Shown here: positions 18,091 to 27,013 of the stretch, in pieces
How the letters are laid out: the number at the start of each line of letters is the position of its first letter
How positions within the stretch are numbered: position 1 is the stretch's first letter
Notes under the pieces: model-generated
What the model was told of the DNA's origin: nothing
Databases searched by the model: none
The model's input: only the letters and a program-made list of their open reading frames with translations
Program-made: the position numbers and the translations under genes
Assembly: GCF_017357825.1 (NCBI RefSeq)
Contig: NZ_CP046073.1
Span: 1-64,000 of the forward strand
Direction: 5' to 3'
DNA: 64,000 nt
Source: Sulfurimonas aquatica
GTDB taxonomy: Bacteria; Campylobacterota; Campylobacteria; Campylobacterales; Sulfurimonadaceae

Positions 18091-18180
18091 TCATATCTAT
18101 GACAATTTGCAAATTATTTAGCAATAAAATTATCAGAGCGCTACAGTAATGATAGGTAGACTCTGTAAAAGGAGGAAATT

Positions 18181-18435
18181 ATGTATGATGCAAGAGTAAC
18201 TCTCTTTAGAATTGTGAATCATAATACGCGATACTACACATTACATTTATGCAAGACTCTTTTTGGAGAGTATATGCTGATAAAAATAAATGGAAGCATG
18301 AAAAACACAAGACCAACAAGAGTCATTAAAGAGCACTACAAGTCTGCAACAGAGGCAATGGACGCATATAAGAAGAAACTGCAAGAGAAGTATAAAAAAG
18401 GTTACAGCTTAGAGCTAAAACGTGAGGTAAATTAA
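18181..18435 (+). CDS. Single WGR-domain protein
   Basis: This 84-residue protein is essentially one WGR domain: VTLFRIVNHNTRYYTLHLCK, then LFGEYMLIKINGSM, then SATEAMDAYKKKLQEKYKKGY. In the namesake motif the Trp-Gly-Arg is replaced by NGS. WGR domains bind nucleic acid ends in PARPs and occur in bacterial proteins of unclear role. Start ATG 18181 follows a strong AAAGGAGGAAATT site, 90 bases after the nuclease gene. It is two bases from the next gene, so the genes are probably cotranscribed. I infer that it assists DNA recognition by the neighbouring nuclease. Confidence 0.8.
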   Translation: MYDARVTLFRIVNHNTRYYTLHLCKTLFGEYMLIKINGSMKNTRPTRVIKEHYKSATEAMDAYKKKLQEKYKKGYSLELKREVN

Positions 18436-18437
18436 TA

Positions 18438-18782
18438 ATGGTTAATTTTGAGAGAGCGCTATTTGACGCAAATGAAGCGCTGCATCATATGGGAGTGTTA
18501 GCCGCAGATAAAAATATAACGCTCTTCGCACTAGCATTTTCATTAGTGATTACTTTGATGACGCTTCCTATGATTATAAGGATGGTTGCTTATATTATGG
18601 AAAAAGATACAGAGAATTTATATCTACCTATATTTGTAAGTTTGAGTCTCTTATTAACGCTCTTCCTACTAGAAGCGTACTCCATTATTTTAGCGGCTTG
18701 CATATTTGGCGGTTTTATATATCTTATTAATAGATATCCTCAGTATAGAGATATTAAAAACTATATAGATAGATTTTTTTAA
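18438..18782 (+). CDS. Small membrane protein (114 residues)
   Basis: The family is not recognised. A short cytoplasmic N-terminus precedes hydrophobic segments at about residues 25-50 (TLFALAFSLVITLMTLPMII) and 63-100 (LPIFVSLSLLLTLFLLEAYS, then IILAACIFGGFIYLI), making three or four membrane spans. It starts two bases after the WGR gene and is 20 bases from the next membrane gene, so cotranscription is likely. Small membrane proteins beside nuclease genes often act as effectors in defence operons. That parallel is an inference here. Confidence 0.75.
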   Translation: MVNFERALFDANEALHHMGVLAADKNITLFALAFSLVITLMTLPMIIRMVAYIMEKDTENLYLPIFVSLSLLLTLFLLEAYSIILAACIFGGFIYLINRYPQYRDIKNYIDRFF

Positions 18783-18802
18783 ACAATAAAAAGGAAAAGA
18801 AG

Positions 18803-18988
18803 ATGTGGTTAACTGGAATTATATTATTGGCGGGATCGGCTATTTTATTTGGATTATGGGCGAAGAAATTCTATGGGATGAAGAAATACTCGCATTTGGT
18901 TAAAAAACAAGAGATGGAGATGGAGCAGATAAAGGGGATAGTGCTCTTTATAGCAATTGCGATATCGGCAGGTATGGTATGGGGATGA
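18803..18988 (+). CDS. Very small membrane protein (61 residues)
   Basis: Two predicted spans (TGIILLAGSAILFGLWAK and GIVLFIAIAISAGMVWG) flank a charged loop (KKYSHLVKKQEMEMEQIK). It has a ribosome binding site AAAAGGAAAAGAAG and sits in the gap between the 114-residue membrane protein and the DUF2130 gene, in the same direction. The family is not recognised. Its presence with the preceding gene suggests a two-component membrane module. Confidence 0.7.
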   Translation: MWLTGIILLAGSAILFGLWAKKFYGMKKYSHLVKKQEMEMEQIKGIVLFIAIAISAGMVWG

Positions 18989-19105
18989 TTATATTAGTTA
19001 ATATTTAAAATATAAAAGGAGAAGTTTATAGCTCTAGTAGAGAAAATAAACCAGTATAGATCAGATCTTAAGTAAAATAACTCTAACAATAAAGGAAAAT
19101 AAATT

Positions 19106-20383
19106 ATGACTACCCAATCAACTATCACTTGCCCTAAATGTTCTACAAAGATTAATATAGAAGACGCACTCTATTCACAACTACAGACTAAATTTGAGAT
19201 AGACAGAGAAGCAGAGAGAGTTAAATATAAAGAGGCGATGGATAAACTCCATCTTCAACAAACTGCATTAAAAAATCAAGAACAAGAGTTTAATAAAAAA
19301 CTCCATGACGCACTTGAGCTACAACTAAATGAGGAGAGAGTTAAACTACAAACTCAAATAAGTAAAGATATAAAAGCTAAAATAGACTCTGAGAATGCCT
19401 TACAACTCAAACAACTCCAAGAGGAGTTAGACGCTAAGAGTAAACAAGTGCAAGAACTTAACGCTTCTAAGGCGACCATCGCTAAGCTTCAACGAGAAAA
19501 GCAAGAGATAGAGTCTCGCGTTAAGGCTGATTCTCAAATAGAGTTTAACAAACAGCTCGATATAGAAAGAAGTAAGGCTCTTAAAGAAGCTCAAGAGTCT
19601 AACGCTTTAAAGATTAAAGAGAAAGACGAACAATTAAATCAGATAAAAAAGCAACTCGATGATGCCAAACGCAAGGCGGAGCAGGGGAGTATGCAGATTC
19701 AAGGTGAAGCTCAAGAGAAGAGCATAGAGGATTTTTTAGAGTTAAATTTTAAGTATGACGACATCCAAGAGGTAAGCAAAGGCGCCTTTGGAGCGGATTG
19801 TATACAGACTATAAATACACTCGATTTTACAAATTGTGGAAAGATCTGTTATGAGTCTAAAAACACTAAAACCTTTAGCAGCGACTGGATAAAAAAACTA
19901 AAAAACGACATGCTTGATGCTGGAGCAGATGTTGGAGTGCTAGTTACGTCTGCCATGCCAAAAGAGATGGATAGAATGGGTTATGTAGATGGAGTGTGGG
20001 TGTGTAGTTATGAGGAGTTTAAAGGTACCGCGGCACTTATTAGAACTTCAATGATAGAGATATATAAAGCGAGTAAATCTCAAGAGAATAGGGTAGACAA
20101 AATGAGTCTACTTTACACATACTTCACAAGTAACGAATTCAGTATGCAACTCCAATCAATTGTAGAAGGCTTCGTGGCGATGCAAGATGAGCTTAATAAA
20201 CAGAAGCGTTCAGTAATGGCTAGCTGGAAACGCCAACAAAAACAGATTGATTCAGTACTAACCAATACAACCAATATGTACGGCTCTATCAAGGGCATTG
20301 CAGGCAACGCAATTGCCAATGTTCAAGCTTTGGAGCTAGAGTATGATGAAGAGCTCTCAGATTCTTCCCAAAACGAGGAGTAG
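19106..20383 (+). CDS. DUF2130 protein: zinc knuckle, long coiled coil, PD-(D/E)XK-like domain
   Basis: This 425-residue protein starts with a CPKC zinc knuckle (C9, C12). It continues as a coiled coil to about residue 195 and then has the DUF2130 domain. The domain contains GEAQEKSIEDFL (E201/E204), GAFGADC (D231) and ICYESKNTKTFSSDW (E250, K252), matching the D...ExK pattern of restriction-endonuclease folds. A helical C-terminal region follows. DUF2130 proteins are widespread and uncharacterised; nuclease activity is predicted from the fold signature only. The gene is 117 bases after the small membrane genes. Together with the 859-residue protein it gives this cluster two nuclease-like proteins. 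Confidence 0.88.
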   Translation: MTTQSTITCPKCSTKINIEDALYSQLQTKFEIDREAERVKYKEAMDKLHLQQTALKNQEQEFNKKLHDALELQLNEERVKLQTQISKDIKAKIDSENALQLKQLQEELDAKSKQVQELNASKATIAKLQREKQEIESRVKADSQIEFNKQLDIERSKALKEAQESNALKIKEKDEQLNQIKKQLDDAKRKAEQGSMQIQGEAQEKSIEDFLELNFKYDDIQEVSKGAFGADCIQTINTLDFTNCGKICYESKNTKTFSSDWIKKLKNDMLDAGADVGVLVTSAMPKEMDRMGYVDGVWVCSYEEFKGTAALIRTSMIEIYKASKSQENRVDKMSLLYTYFTSNEFSMQLQSIVEGFVAMQDELNKQKRSVMASWKRQQKQIDSVLTNTTNMYGSIKGIAGNAIANVQALELEYDEELSDSSQNEE

Positions 20384-20710
20384 GGCATAGCAGAGTTTAG
20401 CTATTTAAATAGTGGTATTTTAGTAGTAGCACACATCATTATATTTTTATTACTCATAATACTCATTCTTAATAGAGTAAAAGCAATCCAAGAGTAGAAG
20501 AAGTTTAATAGAGTAGGATACTCTATAGCGATACTACTTATTGAGGTAATAATATGGGATGCATACTCTCATTATACAAAGACAATCAAAAATTATGAAG
20601 TCTTTAATCATCAAAAGACTTTAGAGTGCATATCACACGATGTTCGTTTTTAAATGGAGGGATAAATATATTATAGAGGGCCAATATATCAATATTTTAA
20701 AGTCTTACTC
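20384..20710. other. Intergenic region with hairpin; no firm gene
   Basis: A frame at 20387-20497 would encode a 36-residue hydrophobic peptide, but its only upstream start is ATA, after a GAGGAG sequence. A hairpin AAGTCTTT-aatcatca-AAAGACTT at 20598-20621 may end the operon. Nothing else is recognised. Confidence 0.4.
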
Positions 20711-20953
20711 TTAAAAAAAATCGCATATTTCTTTATCAAGTACTTTGGAGAGTCTAAAAATATGCTCTATATTAAAATGTTTGCCATACCTCAGAGATTC
20801 ACAGTTAGAGAAAAACGCTACAGATTTTATCCCTATCTCCAAACCTAAATCCATCTGCGTCATGCCCTTTAGTAATCGGTACTTTTTTACATTGTTAGAG
20901 ACCAGTTTATAAAACTCTTCTATCTCCTCGTCATTATCAAACTTAGATTGCAA
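20711..20953 (-). CDS. XRE-family HTH regulator, 80 residues
   Basis: This small Cro/CI-type DNA-binding protein has an HTH (LLKGMTQMDLGLEIGIKSVA, then FFSNCESLRYGKHFNIEHIF) and a short C-terminal helix (LSKVLDKEICDFF). It faces the DUF2130 gene convergently and is divergent from the PPC lipoprotein gene at 21119. It could regulate itself and that lipoprotein. No clear operator palindrome was identified. Confidence 0.85.
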   Translation of the reverse strand: MQSKFDNDEEIEEFYKLVSNNVKKYRLLKGMTQMDLGLEIGIKSVAFFSNCESLRYGKHFNIEHIFRLSKVLDKEICDFF

Positions 20954-21118
20954 ATATTATCCTGTGGAGTAAATTTTACTTCACTAACTTTATTATTTAA
21001 TGGATTTTTACTCTATATCCTATATGATAAATTTTTGTTATAATATGTCATAAATTTTAATAAACTGGAACAAACTACATCTGGTATGGTTTATTGATAA
21101 AAAAGCTAAAGGAATATC

Positions 21119-22447
21119 ATGAAGAAATCAGTACGTTTTGTATATAGAAATTGTCTTGTAATCTTTACACTACTTATAGTTGGGTGTGGTGGAGGTTCAG
21201 AGTCTGCTCAGAGTAGCAATGAAGTCATTAAAGCAGCAAGCGATTTTGATGCTGCCGTAGAAATTAACATCTCTAGTACGCAATTGGGTGATGTGAATCT
21301 TGAAACTGATAACTTAGTAGATTACTACAAAATAGATCTCAACGCTACTGGAACTTATAGCCTTTACTTAGCGTCATTGGCGGGTGGGACGAATGTAAGC
21401 TATGTGTATCTGTTAAATGCAGAAGTATTCAATACTCAAGGGATTACTCAAGGCAAGGTGAAAGTGCAGTATGAATACTTTAACTCAACGGGAACTGAAA
21501 ATGTAGTAGCCGAGTTTACTGCAAATACTATTGGCACTTACTATATAAAAGTTTACCGTGCTAGGTTTGATGAGCCTGATGCGATTGCCACCTCTTATAA
21601 ATTTAGAATCGAACCATCTGTAGCCAATGGTCTTGAGCAAAACGCTGATCTCGAGTATAACGACACCTTCTCTCAAGCCGCACCGCTTACTCTAGAAAAA
21701 TTTAGTGATGACGTCAATGGAACACTCAATACCACGCAAATAAGCGATCATTTTGATTGGTATGACCTCAAGGATTTAAAAGTTGGTAAATATACAATAT
21801 TCTTTAAAAGTAGAGCCGGTACCATTAGTGCGCCTGGAGAAAATATAGTGGCGGATATATATAATAATAATGCTATCGCCTATACAAACTACAGAATGGA
21901 TCTCTCATATGGATTGGACGGTGAGGGAAAATGGGATAGAAGAGTATTTGAAGTGACTACTCCAGGGAGTTATTTTTTAAGACTCTATAGAGTAAAGAGT
22001 AAAGCGGCAAGCTACTCCTTTAGAGTAGTTCCTTCAGTTGATAATGGACTTACACAAGATAGTAACGATGAGCCAAATGATGAGATACATCTCGCAAAAG
22101 AGATCAGTCTAAGTAGCAGTGATACGATGATAAGCAATAGTATTTCAACTACAGATATTTTAGACTCTAATGATTGGTATAAGTTCACTTCTGATATCTC
22201 TGGAAGCGTTAGTGTAAAAGTTGAAACGCTTAGTGCGACAGAGAGTGGCACGTATGGTCTACTTGTAGACCTTATAAATGAAAACGGAGTTGTTGTTAAG
22301 ACCATACCTTCGAGCCAGTATACTCTTAGTAGTGCAAACTTATATATAAATGACACTTTTACTCTTGAGAATAATGCAACATACTATTTACACATCTACC
22401 GTACATATAATGTTAAAACAGCGTATAAAATCACCCTAACTAAATAG
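21119..22447 (+). CDS. Lipoprotein with three PPC-like beta domains
   Basis: This 442-residue exported lipoprotein has a signal peptide ending in the lipobox LIVGC (acylated C23), followed by a Gly/Ser-rich linker. Three repeats of about 125 residues resemble bacterial pre-peptidase C-terminal domains, each with a core such as VDYYKIDLNATGTYSLYLAS, FDWYDLKDLKVGKYTIFF or NDWYKFTSDISGSVSVKVE. No protease domain is attached, so it is probably a surface or periplasmic binding protein. It lies 99 bases upstream of the envelope caspase operon in the same direction and may be part of the same export-linked set. Confidence 0.85.
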   Translation: MKKSVRFVYRNCLVIFTLLIVGCGGGSESAQSSNEVIKAASDFDAAVEINISSTQLGDVNLETDNLVDYYKIDLNATGTYSLYLASLAGGTNVSYVYLLNAEVFNTQGITQGKVKVQYEYFNSTGTENVVAEFTANTIGTYYIKVYRARFDEPDAIATSYKFRIEPSVANGLEQNADLEYNDTFSQAAPLTLEKFSDDVNGTLNTTQISDHFDWYDLKDLKVGKYTIFFKSRAGTISAPGENIVADIYNNNAIAYTNYRMDLSYGLDGEGKWDRRVFEVTTPGSYFLRLYRVKSKAASYSFRVVPSVDNGLTQDSNDEPNDEIHLAKEISLSSSDTMISNSISTTDILDSNDWYKFTSDISGSVSVKVETLSATESGTYGLLVDLINENGVVVKTIPSSQYTLSSANLYINDTFTLENNATYYLHIYRTYNVKTAYKITLTK

Positions 22448-22546
22448 AAGCATTTTCATGAGTTTCTCCAACCAATTTAGTGGTTGCGGGAATTTCTCAT
22501 ATGCTATACAATACCCATAACTTAAACACCACAAAAGGATAAAGAG

Positions 22547-23338
22547 ATGAGATACCTATTATTTTTACTAGCAATAAAGGCATTGGAGCTTCACGCGCAA
22601 ACTTATGTAATGAGCGCGCAAGCAAAGAGTATTGAAGCGGCGACAGATAAGGCTTCCAAGAAGGCGGTAGTAGCCATGCATGAAGAGATATTAAATAAGA
22701 TAGGCGGCTCTTGTAAGGATTACCCTGTAGAGATTAACAGTGAGGAGTATCAAGCAGACTTCATTATGTATAAAGAGCGAGTAATTACACCTAAGGGCTA
22801 TAGAGTTCAAGCGGAGTTTGATCTCTTTCCTAAGGATGAGGAGCATACAAAAAAAGTTCTCCAAAGATGTGATGAAAAGAGAGAGGAGTATTGGCAGGGA
22901 GTAAAAACTGATGAGTTTATGCAGAAGTTTAGTCTAGGAGTAGGGGTGATGGGATGGACTTCAACTTTAGGCGCGGAGTTCTATCTTGAGTATCTTCATA
23001 AAGATGATGTTTCCATTACTCTTACAGGCTCAGTGCAAGACCCTTATATTAAAGAAGATAGTGGACCAAGCGCTGTAGATTTACAGAGTATAGCGACACT
23101 TGGTTTTGAGGTGAGGTATCTCTATTTTACAGCAGGGTTTGAAAAAGTGCTCTCCTATAGCGCTCCAACGGCGATACCAGAGAGTGATGCACCGAGCAGT
23201 TCTTTACTGTATGGAGTATCTTATAGATTTGATGATTGTAAAAAACTCTGTTTGAGTGAGGTTGGATTTGTATTTAAGTACTATAACGATAAAGAGAGTG
23301 GGGCAGGAGGACTTCGTGTACGCTACAACCTCTATTAG
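22547..23338 (+). CDS. Exported beta-rich protein, probable outer-membrane component
   Basis: This 263-residue protein has a signal peptide (MRYLLFLLAIKALELHA|QT). A mixed N-terminal half (SAQAKSIEAATDKASKKAVV and a Cys pair) resembles LPP20/FlgT-like assembly domains. The second half is rich in alternating strands (LGVGVMGWTSTLGAEFYLEY, then VRYLYFTAGFEKVLSYS) and ends in VRYNLY, suggesting an outer-membrane barrel. It overlaps the caspase gene by 23 bases, so the two are translated from one mRNA. The family is not recognised. Confidence 0.75.
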   Translation: MRYLLFLLAIKALELHAQTYVMSAQAKSIEAATDKASKKAVVAMHEEILNKIGGSCKDYPVEINSEEYQADFIMYKERVITPKGYRVQAEFDLFPKDEEHTKKVLQRCDEKREEYWQGVKTDEFMQKFSLGVGVMGWTSTLGAEFYLEYLHKDDVSITLTGSVQDPYIKEDSGPSAVDLQSIATLGFEVRYLYFTAGFEKVLSYSAPTAIPESDAPSSSLLYGVSYRFDDCKKLCLSEVGFVFKYYNDKESGAGGLRVRYNLY

Positions 23339-25112
23339 ATTTCTTTTAGCGCTGCTACTATCGAGTTCGCTCTACTCGATGGAGCTCTACTGGAGTAAAG
23401 AGAGCAGACGCTATGAGACTCCAATAAGTGCGAATAAGCCTATCGAAGCTCTTCAGAGCGACTTCGCCAAACAGGTGCAAGAGTATATGAAGAGTCCAGC
23501 GCTGCTTAAAGAGAGTCTCAGCCGCGAGTTTATAAAAAAACCAATCTATCCAAAAAAGCCAAATAAACCTGTTTTGGGAAAGAGTAAGAAGGTACAAAGA
23601 AAACAGTTTGAGACTAAAGAGGAGTATAACTCAAGAAAGCAGAAGCTTCTAAAACAAAAAGAGCTTGAAGATAAAAAAGCGATAGAGCAGTATAACATTA
23701 GGCTTCAAAATTATAAAGAGAGGCTAGAGTATCTTAATGATAACTACAACAAGCAAGTTCTAGAGAGAAACGAGCGTATTAAAAAGGTCACCGCACTTCA
23801 AAGAGAAGAGCAGGCCAATATTAAAAAGCTTTTTTTAGAGAAAATGAGAAACCTACAAAGAGTCATTCCAATCTATGCTCAAAAGAGTCTTGCACGATAT
23901 CTTGGTAAACCAAAACTATCATTTATAGAGTATGACGTAGATAAAGAGATAGCGCAACTCAAGCTATACTCCCAGTATAACAACTTTTCTCAACTTGTAA
24001 ACATAGATATACAAAGGGATTCGATTTTAAAGCTCAAGGAGAATATAGAGAGTGTAGATATCTTTTATAAGTTAGAAGCCGGTGTGAAAGAGGGGAGCGA
24101 GAGTAGCATGTTTAGCAGACTAGCATTTAAATCACTTAATTTAGAGTATGACTCTAAAACCTATCTTGCTAGTATTGCTTCAGATAGTATGAAACTCTCC
24201 TACAATACAGAGATAATAGCACCGAAGGTAGCGATACTCAAAGAGGATGCAGTAGTACTCCAAGAGCTTATAGAGCAAGATGAAAAAAAAGAGGAGAGTT
24301 TATCTATAGAGAATATAGCATATAGAGTCACCCCTTTACATGGTGATGAACTCCTCAGTGAGATAAAGAGTCTCAAACCGGTAGAGGTAAATCCTAGAAA
24401 ATGGCTATTTCTCATTGCCATAGAGAAATATGCTAAAACAGACTCGGTCGCGTATGCTAAAAATAGCGCGCTTAGTTTTATAGAGGTTGCTAAAAAAGCT
24501 CTCGGGGTGCCCCAGAATCAGATTATACGACTCATCAATGAAGAGGCGACCGCGGCGAGCATAAAAGATCAACTAAGGTACCTCTCTAAGAGAGTCCCCA
24601 AAGGAGATACTATTTACTTTTACTACTCTGGTCATGGTGTGCCAGATATAAGAGAGGGAAATAGGCCTTATTTGCTGCCACAAGATAAGATGGCGCAGTA
24701 TGTCACAGAGGATAAGAAGTTGGCTCTTGAGAGTATCTATAAATCTCTTCAAAGAAGTAGGGCTTCTCGTGTGATAGCCTTCATAGATAGCTGTTTCTCA
24801 GGCTCCACTGATAATAAAACACTCTTTAGTGGAGTAGCCGCTAGTAGACTACAAGCAAGAGCACCTGAGTTAAAAAGTAAAAAGATAGTTGCACTCACCG
24901 CCGGGCGACATGATCAGTTCTCTAATATGTATAAAGAGAAAGAGCACCGCCTCTTTAGCTACTACCTTATAAAGTCTCTTATTAGAGGAGAAAAAAATAT
25001 AGCGGATATATATAACTTCGTTCGCAGCAGTGTTCGAAGTAAATCACTCCAGATGGGAGACCTTTATGAGCAAGAACCTACCTTACAAGGGAGCAGGAGG
25101 ATAGAATTATGA
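23316..25112 (+). CDS. Exported caspase-family (C14) protease
   Basis: This protein has a signal peptide (SIRFLLALLLSSSLYS), a long lysine/glutamate-rich coiled-coil region and a C-terminal caspase domain. The domain holds the histidine in YFYYSGHG (H440) and the cysteine in AFIDSCFSGS (C493), numbered from the GTG start. I chose GTG 23316 because GGAGG lies six bases upstream and the signal peptide begins there; a longer ATG frame has no ribosome binding site. Caspase-like enzymes cleave after basic or acidic residues. Placement in the cell envelope is inferred from the signal peptide. The last codons overlap the next gene by ATGA. Confidence 0.88.
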   Translation: MYATTSIRFLLALLLSSSLYSMELYWSKESRRYETPISANKPIEALQSDFAKQVQEYMKSPALLKESLSREFIKKPIYPKKPNKPVLGKSKKVQRKQFETKEEYNSRKQKLLKQKELEDKKAIEQYNIRLQNYKERLEYLNDNYNKQVLERNERIKKVTALQREEQANIKKLFLEKMRNLQRVIPIYAQKSLARYLGKPKLSFIEYDVDKEIAQLKLYSQYNNFSQLVNIDIQRDSILKLKENIESVDIFYKLEAGVKEGSESSMFSRLAFKSLNLEYDSKTYLASIASDSMKLSYNTEIIAPKVAILKEDAVVLQELIEQDEKKEESLSIENIAYRVTPLHGDELLSEIKSLKPVEVNPRKWLFLIAIEKYAKTDSVAYAKNSALSFIEVAKKALGVPQNQIIRLINEEATAASIKDQLRYLSKRVPKGDTIYFYYSGHGVPDIREGNRPYLLPQDKMAQYVTEDKKLALESIYKSLQRSRASRVIAFIDSCFSGSTDNKTLFSGVAASRLQARAPELKSKKIVALTAGRHDQFSNMYKEKEHRLFSYYLIKSLIRGEKNIADIYNFVRSSVRSKSLQMGDLYEQEPTLQGSRRIEL

Positions 25113-26122
25113 AAATGGGAGCACTCTATATAGTATGCATTTTTATTTTTAGCGCATGCTCGCAGACAAACTTAGAAGTAAAAAAGAGAAGTTTACCTGA
25201 GTGGTATGGAGCAATGAGTGTTGCAGCTGGATATCAGATAGGGTATGGATCAGGTGATACTCTTGAAAATGCAAAAACAGCAGCAAGAGCAGATCTTGCA
25301 GCACAGAGTAATATCACTGTTTCAAGTAGATTCACTTTAAATGAAATAAGCAAAAAGGAGAGCATTAACTTAAATAGTCAGAGCAGCATATATGAGAGAG
25401 TAAAAGGAGTCGAACTTAATAATGTGGAGATTCTAAAATCAAAGCTTCACAACAATAGATACTTCGTAGCGCTGCAATCTTACTTTGATACAAAACTAAA
25501 ATGGGTAGAGCAGACTATAAAAAACGAAAACTTTAGAGATGTGATGAGTGAGAATAATCCACTTTACTTTACACTATTCTCAGAGGAACTGCAAGCCTCT
25601 TTAGGGTATATACCAGACTATAGAGTGAGCATTAATAATAAAAGAGTTTATCTGCATCTTGCAGATAAAACTATTGCACTCAATGATAGCGATGTTTTAA
25701 AACTAAAGTTTGAGAAAAAGAGCCCGGTAATTGAGATGCATTTCTCTGTAGGCGATACCATCTTAAGTGGTGGAAGCTATAAGATAGATGTAGATATAAA
25801 AGAGCAGGGCTACTTCACACTACTAAGTATAGATGAGAATCATATCGTTAGCGTCGATATAGCTAATAAGAGGGTGTATGCAAATAATTCAATTACATAC
25901 CCAAATGATCGGAATCTAGAAGCAGAGATTATCAATTATGAGAGTGAGGTACTCCAGCAATATTTGGCACTGATTTGTAAAAAACAATTAAACCTCGTAG
26001 GGTTTGAGAAAACAGATATGAACTATGAGAAGAGTAGTGACGCACTATATTTTCCCTCACTGTTTTATATCATAGAAGGGTGTGAATATAGCTCAAAGAT
26101 ATTGAGGATTATAGAAGAGTAA
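25109..26122 (+). CDS. LPP20-like lipoprotein, partner of the envelope caspase
   Basis: This 337-residue lipoprotein has the lipobox FSAC (acylated C17) and an LPP20-type domain: LPEWYGAMSVAAGYQIGYGS, then TAARADLAAQSNITVSSRFT. The C-terminal half contains VIEMHFSVGDTILSGGSYKI and YFTLLSIDENHIVSV, similar to DUF4384, a domain often fused or adjacent to caspase/kinase envelope proteins. It starts inside the caspase stop codon (ATGA), so expression is coupled. It probably anchors or regulates the protease at the outer membrane. Confidence 0.85.
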   Translation: MKMGALYIVCIFIFSACSQTNLEVKKRSLPEWYGAMSVAAGYQIGYGSGDTLENAKTAARADLAAQSNITVSSRFTLNEISKKESINLNSQSSIYERVKGVELNNVEILKSKLHNNRYFVALQSYFDTKLKWVEQTIKNENFRDVMSENNPLYFTLFSEELQASLGYIPDYRVSINNKRVYLHLADKTIALNDSDVLKLKFEKKSPVIEMHFSVGDTILSGGSYKIDVDIKEQGYFTLLSIDENHIVSVDIANKRVYANNSITYPNDRNLEAEIINYESEVLQQYLALICKKQLNLVGFEKTDMNYEKSSDALYFPSLFYIIEGCEYSSKILRIIEE

Positions 26123-26138
26123 AAAAGAGTATATAGCC

Positions 26139-26300
26139 TTAAAATACAGACTCAAAGAATCTGTTGAGTCTGGAGTAGTAGTTGCTATTGAGTACAATAA
26201 GTATGAAGCCTAACCAAAGTGTGGTAATAAGTAGTGCTCCCCAAAGTTTAAATATAGCAGTTGTAACTATCAAAAGCAGTAAGATAATTATCTCTCTCAT
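26139..26300 (-). CDS. Small membrane protein, 53 residues
   Basis: The reverse strand carries a 53-codon frame from ATG 26300, preceded by TATGGAGTTTAT. The product has one long or two short hydrophobic segments (IIILLLLIVTTAIFKLWGAL, then LITTLWLGFILIVL) and a basic tail (SNYYSRLNRFFESVF). Similar short DUF-type membrane peptides are common near exported-protein operons. It converges on the LPP20 lipoprotein gene, ending 17 bases from its stop. The ribosome binding site and composition support a real gene. Confidence 0.6.
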   Translation of the reverse strand: MREIIILLLLIVTTAIFKLWGALLITTLWLGFILIVLNSNYYSRLNRFFESVF

Positions 26301-26437
26301 ATAAACTCCATAATACAAAAAAGTTATTTTTATATTCTATAAATGCATTATATGTGCTTTAGTAAAAAAGAGCAACCAGGGTTGACGAAATATTAGATGA
26401 GTTGTATAGTTCTTATATATAGCAATAGGAGAATAAT

Positions 26438-26881
26438 ATGCAAATAGATGACTTTGAAGATCCCTATAACACTCCACTCTATCAAGCTAAATTAGTAGAG
26501 CAAGATAAAGAGATATACCTAAAAGAAATACTACCAAAGAGTGATGAATTAATAGAAGCGCAAATTCAAGTTGAGATATCTTTGACTACTTGTGGAGTAG
26601 AACTTATTTATAACTCAAAAGTATTAAAATTTAGAGATGAAGAGGATAGAATCTGTTTTCAAAGGAGCATCAACGCTTTTTTTATATCACAAGGATTCAA
26701 ACTAGAAAATATATTCTATCCAATTTTAATATACAAATGCGCCACCACAAAAAATAGAAAAAATCTATTCGTTCATTCAGATAACAGATGTTTAAATGAA
26801 GATGAAATAAAAGAGTGGAGGAGCAACTTTTTAAAAATATATAGAGTGTTTTTTAGTTACGTTAGTAGTAAAGAGGGCTAG
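26438..26881 (+). CDS. Hypothetical protein, 147 residues
   Basis: The family is not recognised. The protein is acidic and soluble, with an N-terminal helix-rich segment (DFEDPYNTPLYQAKLVEQDK). A beta-rich middle follows (AQIQVEISLTTCGVELIYNS), and the C-terminus is basic with four cysteines spread without a CxxC pattern. The start follows AATAGGAGAATAAT. It stands alone between the caspase region and the second Fic gene. Confidence 0.65.
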   Translation: MQIDDFEDPYNTPLYQAKLVEQDKEIYLKEILPKSDELIEAQIQVEISLTTCGVELIYNSKVLKFRDEEDRICFQRSINAFFISQGFKLENIFYPILIYKCATTKNRKNLFVHSDNRCLNEDEIKEWRSNFLKIYRVFFSYVSSKEG

Positions 26882-27013
26882 AATATTTAAGTATAGTGAA
26901 TTATTAGATTGAGAAAATACCACTAAAGTTATAGAAAATTTCACAGAATGAGAAACTCGATTGTAAAAACACCTTTTCCTTGAGATAAATATATGCGAGT
27001 ACCACACCAAATA

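Noticed and set aside
23256-23315. Longer caspase start at ATG 23256
   Set aside because: It adds 20 residues before the signal peptide, has no ribosome binding site and overlaps the upstream gene more deeply; GTG 23316 has GGAGG at the right distance.
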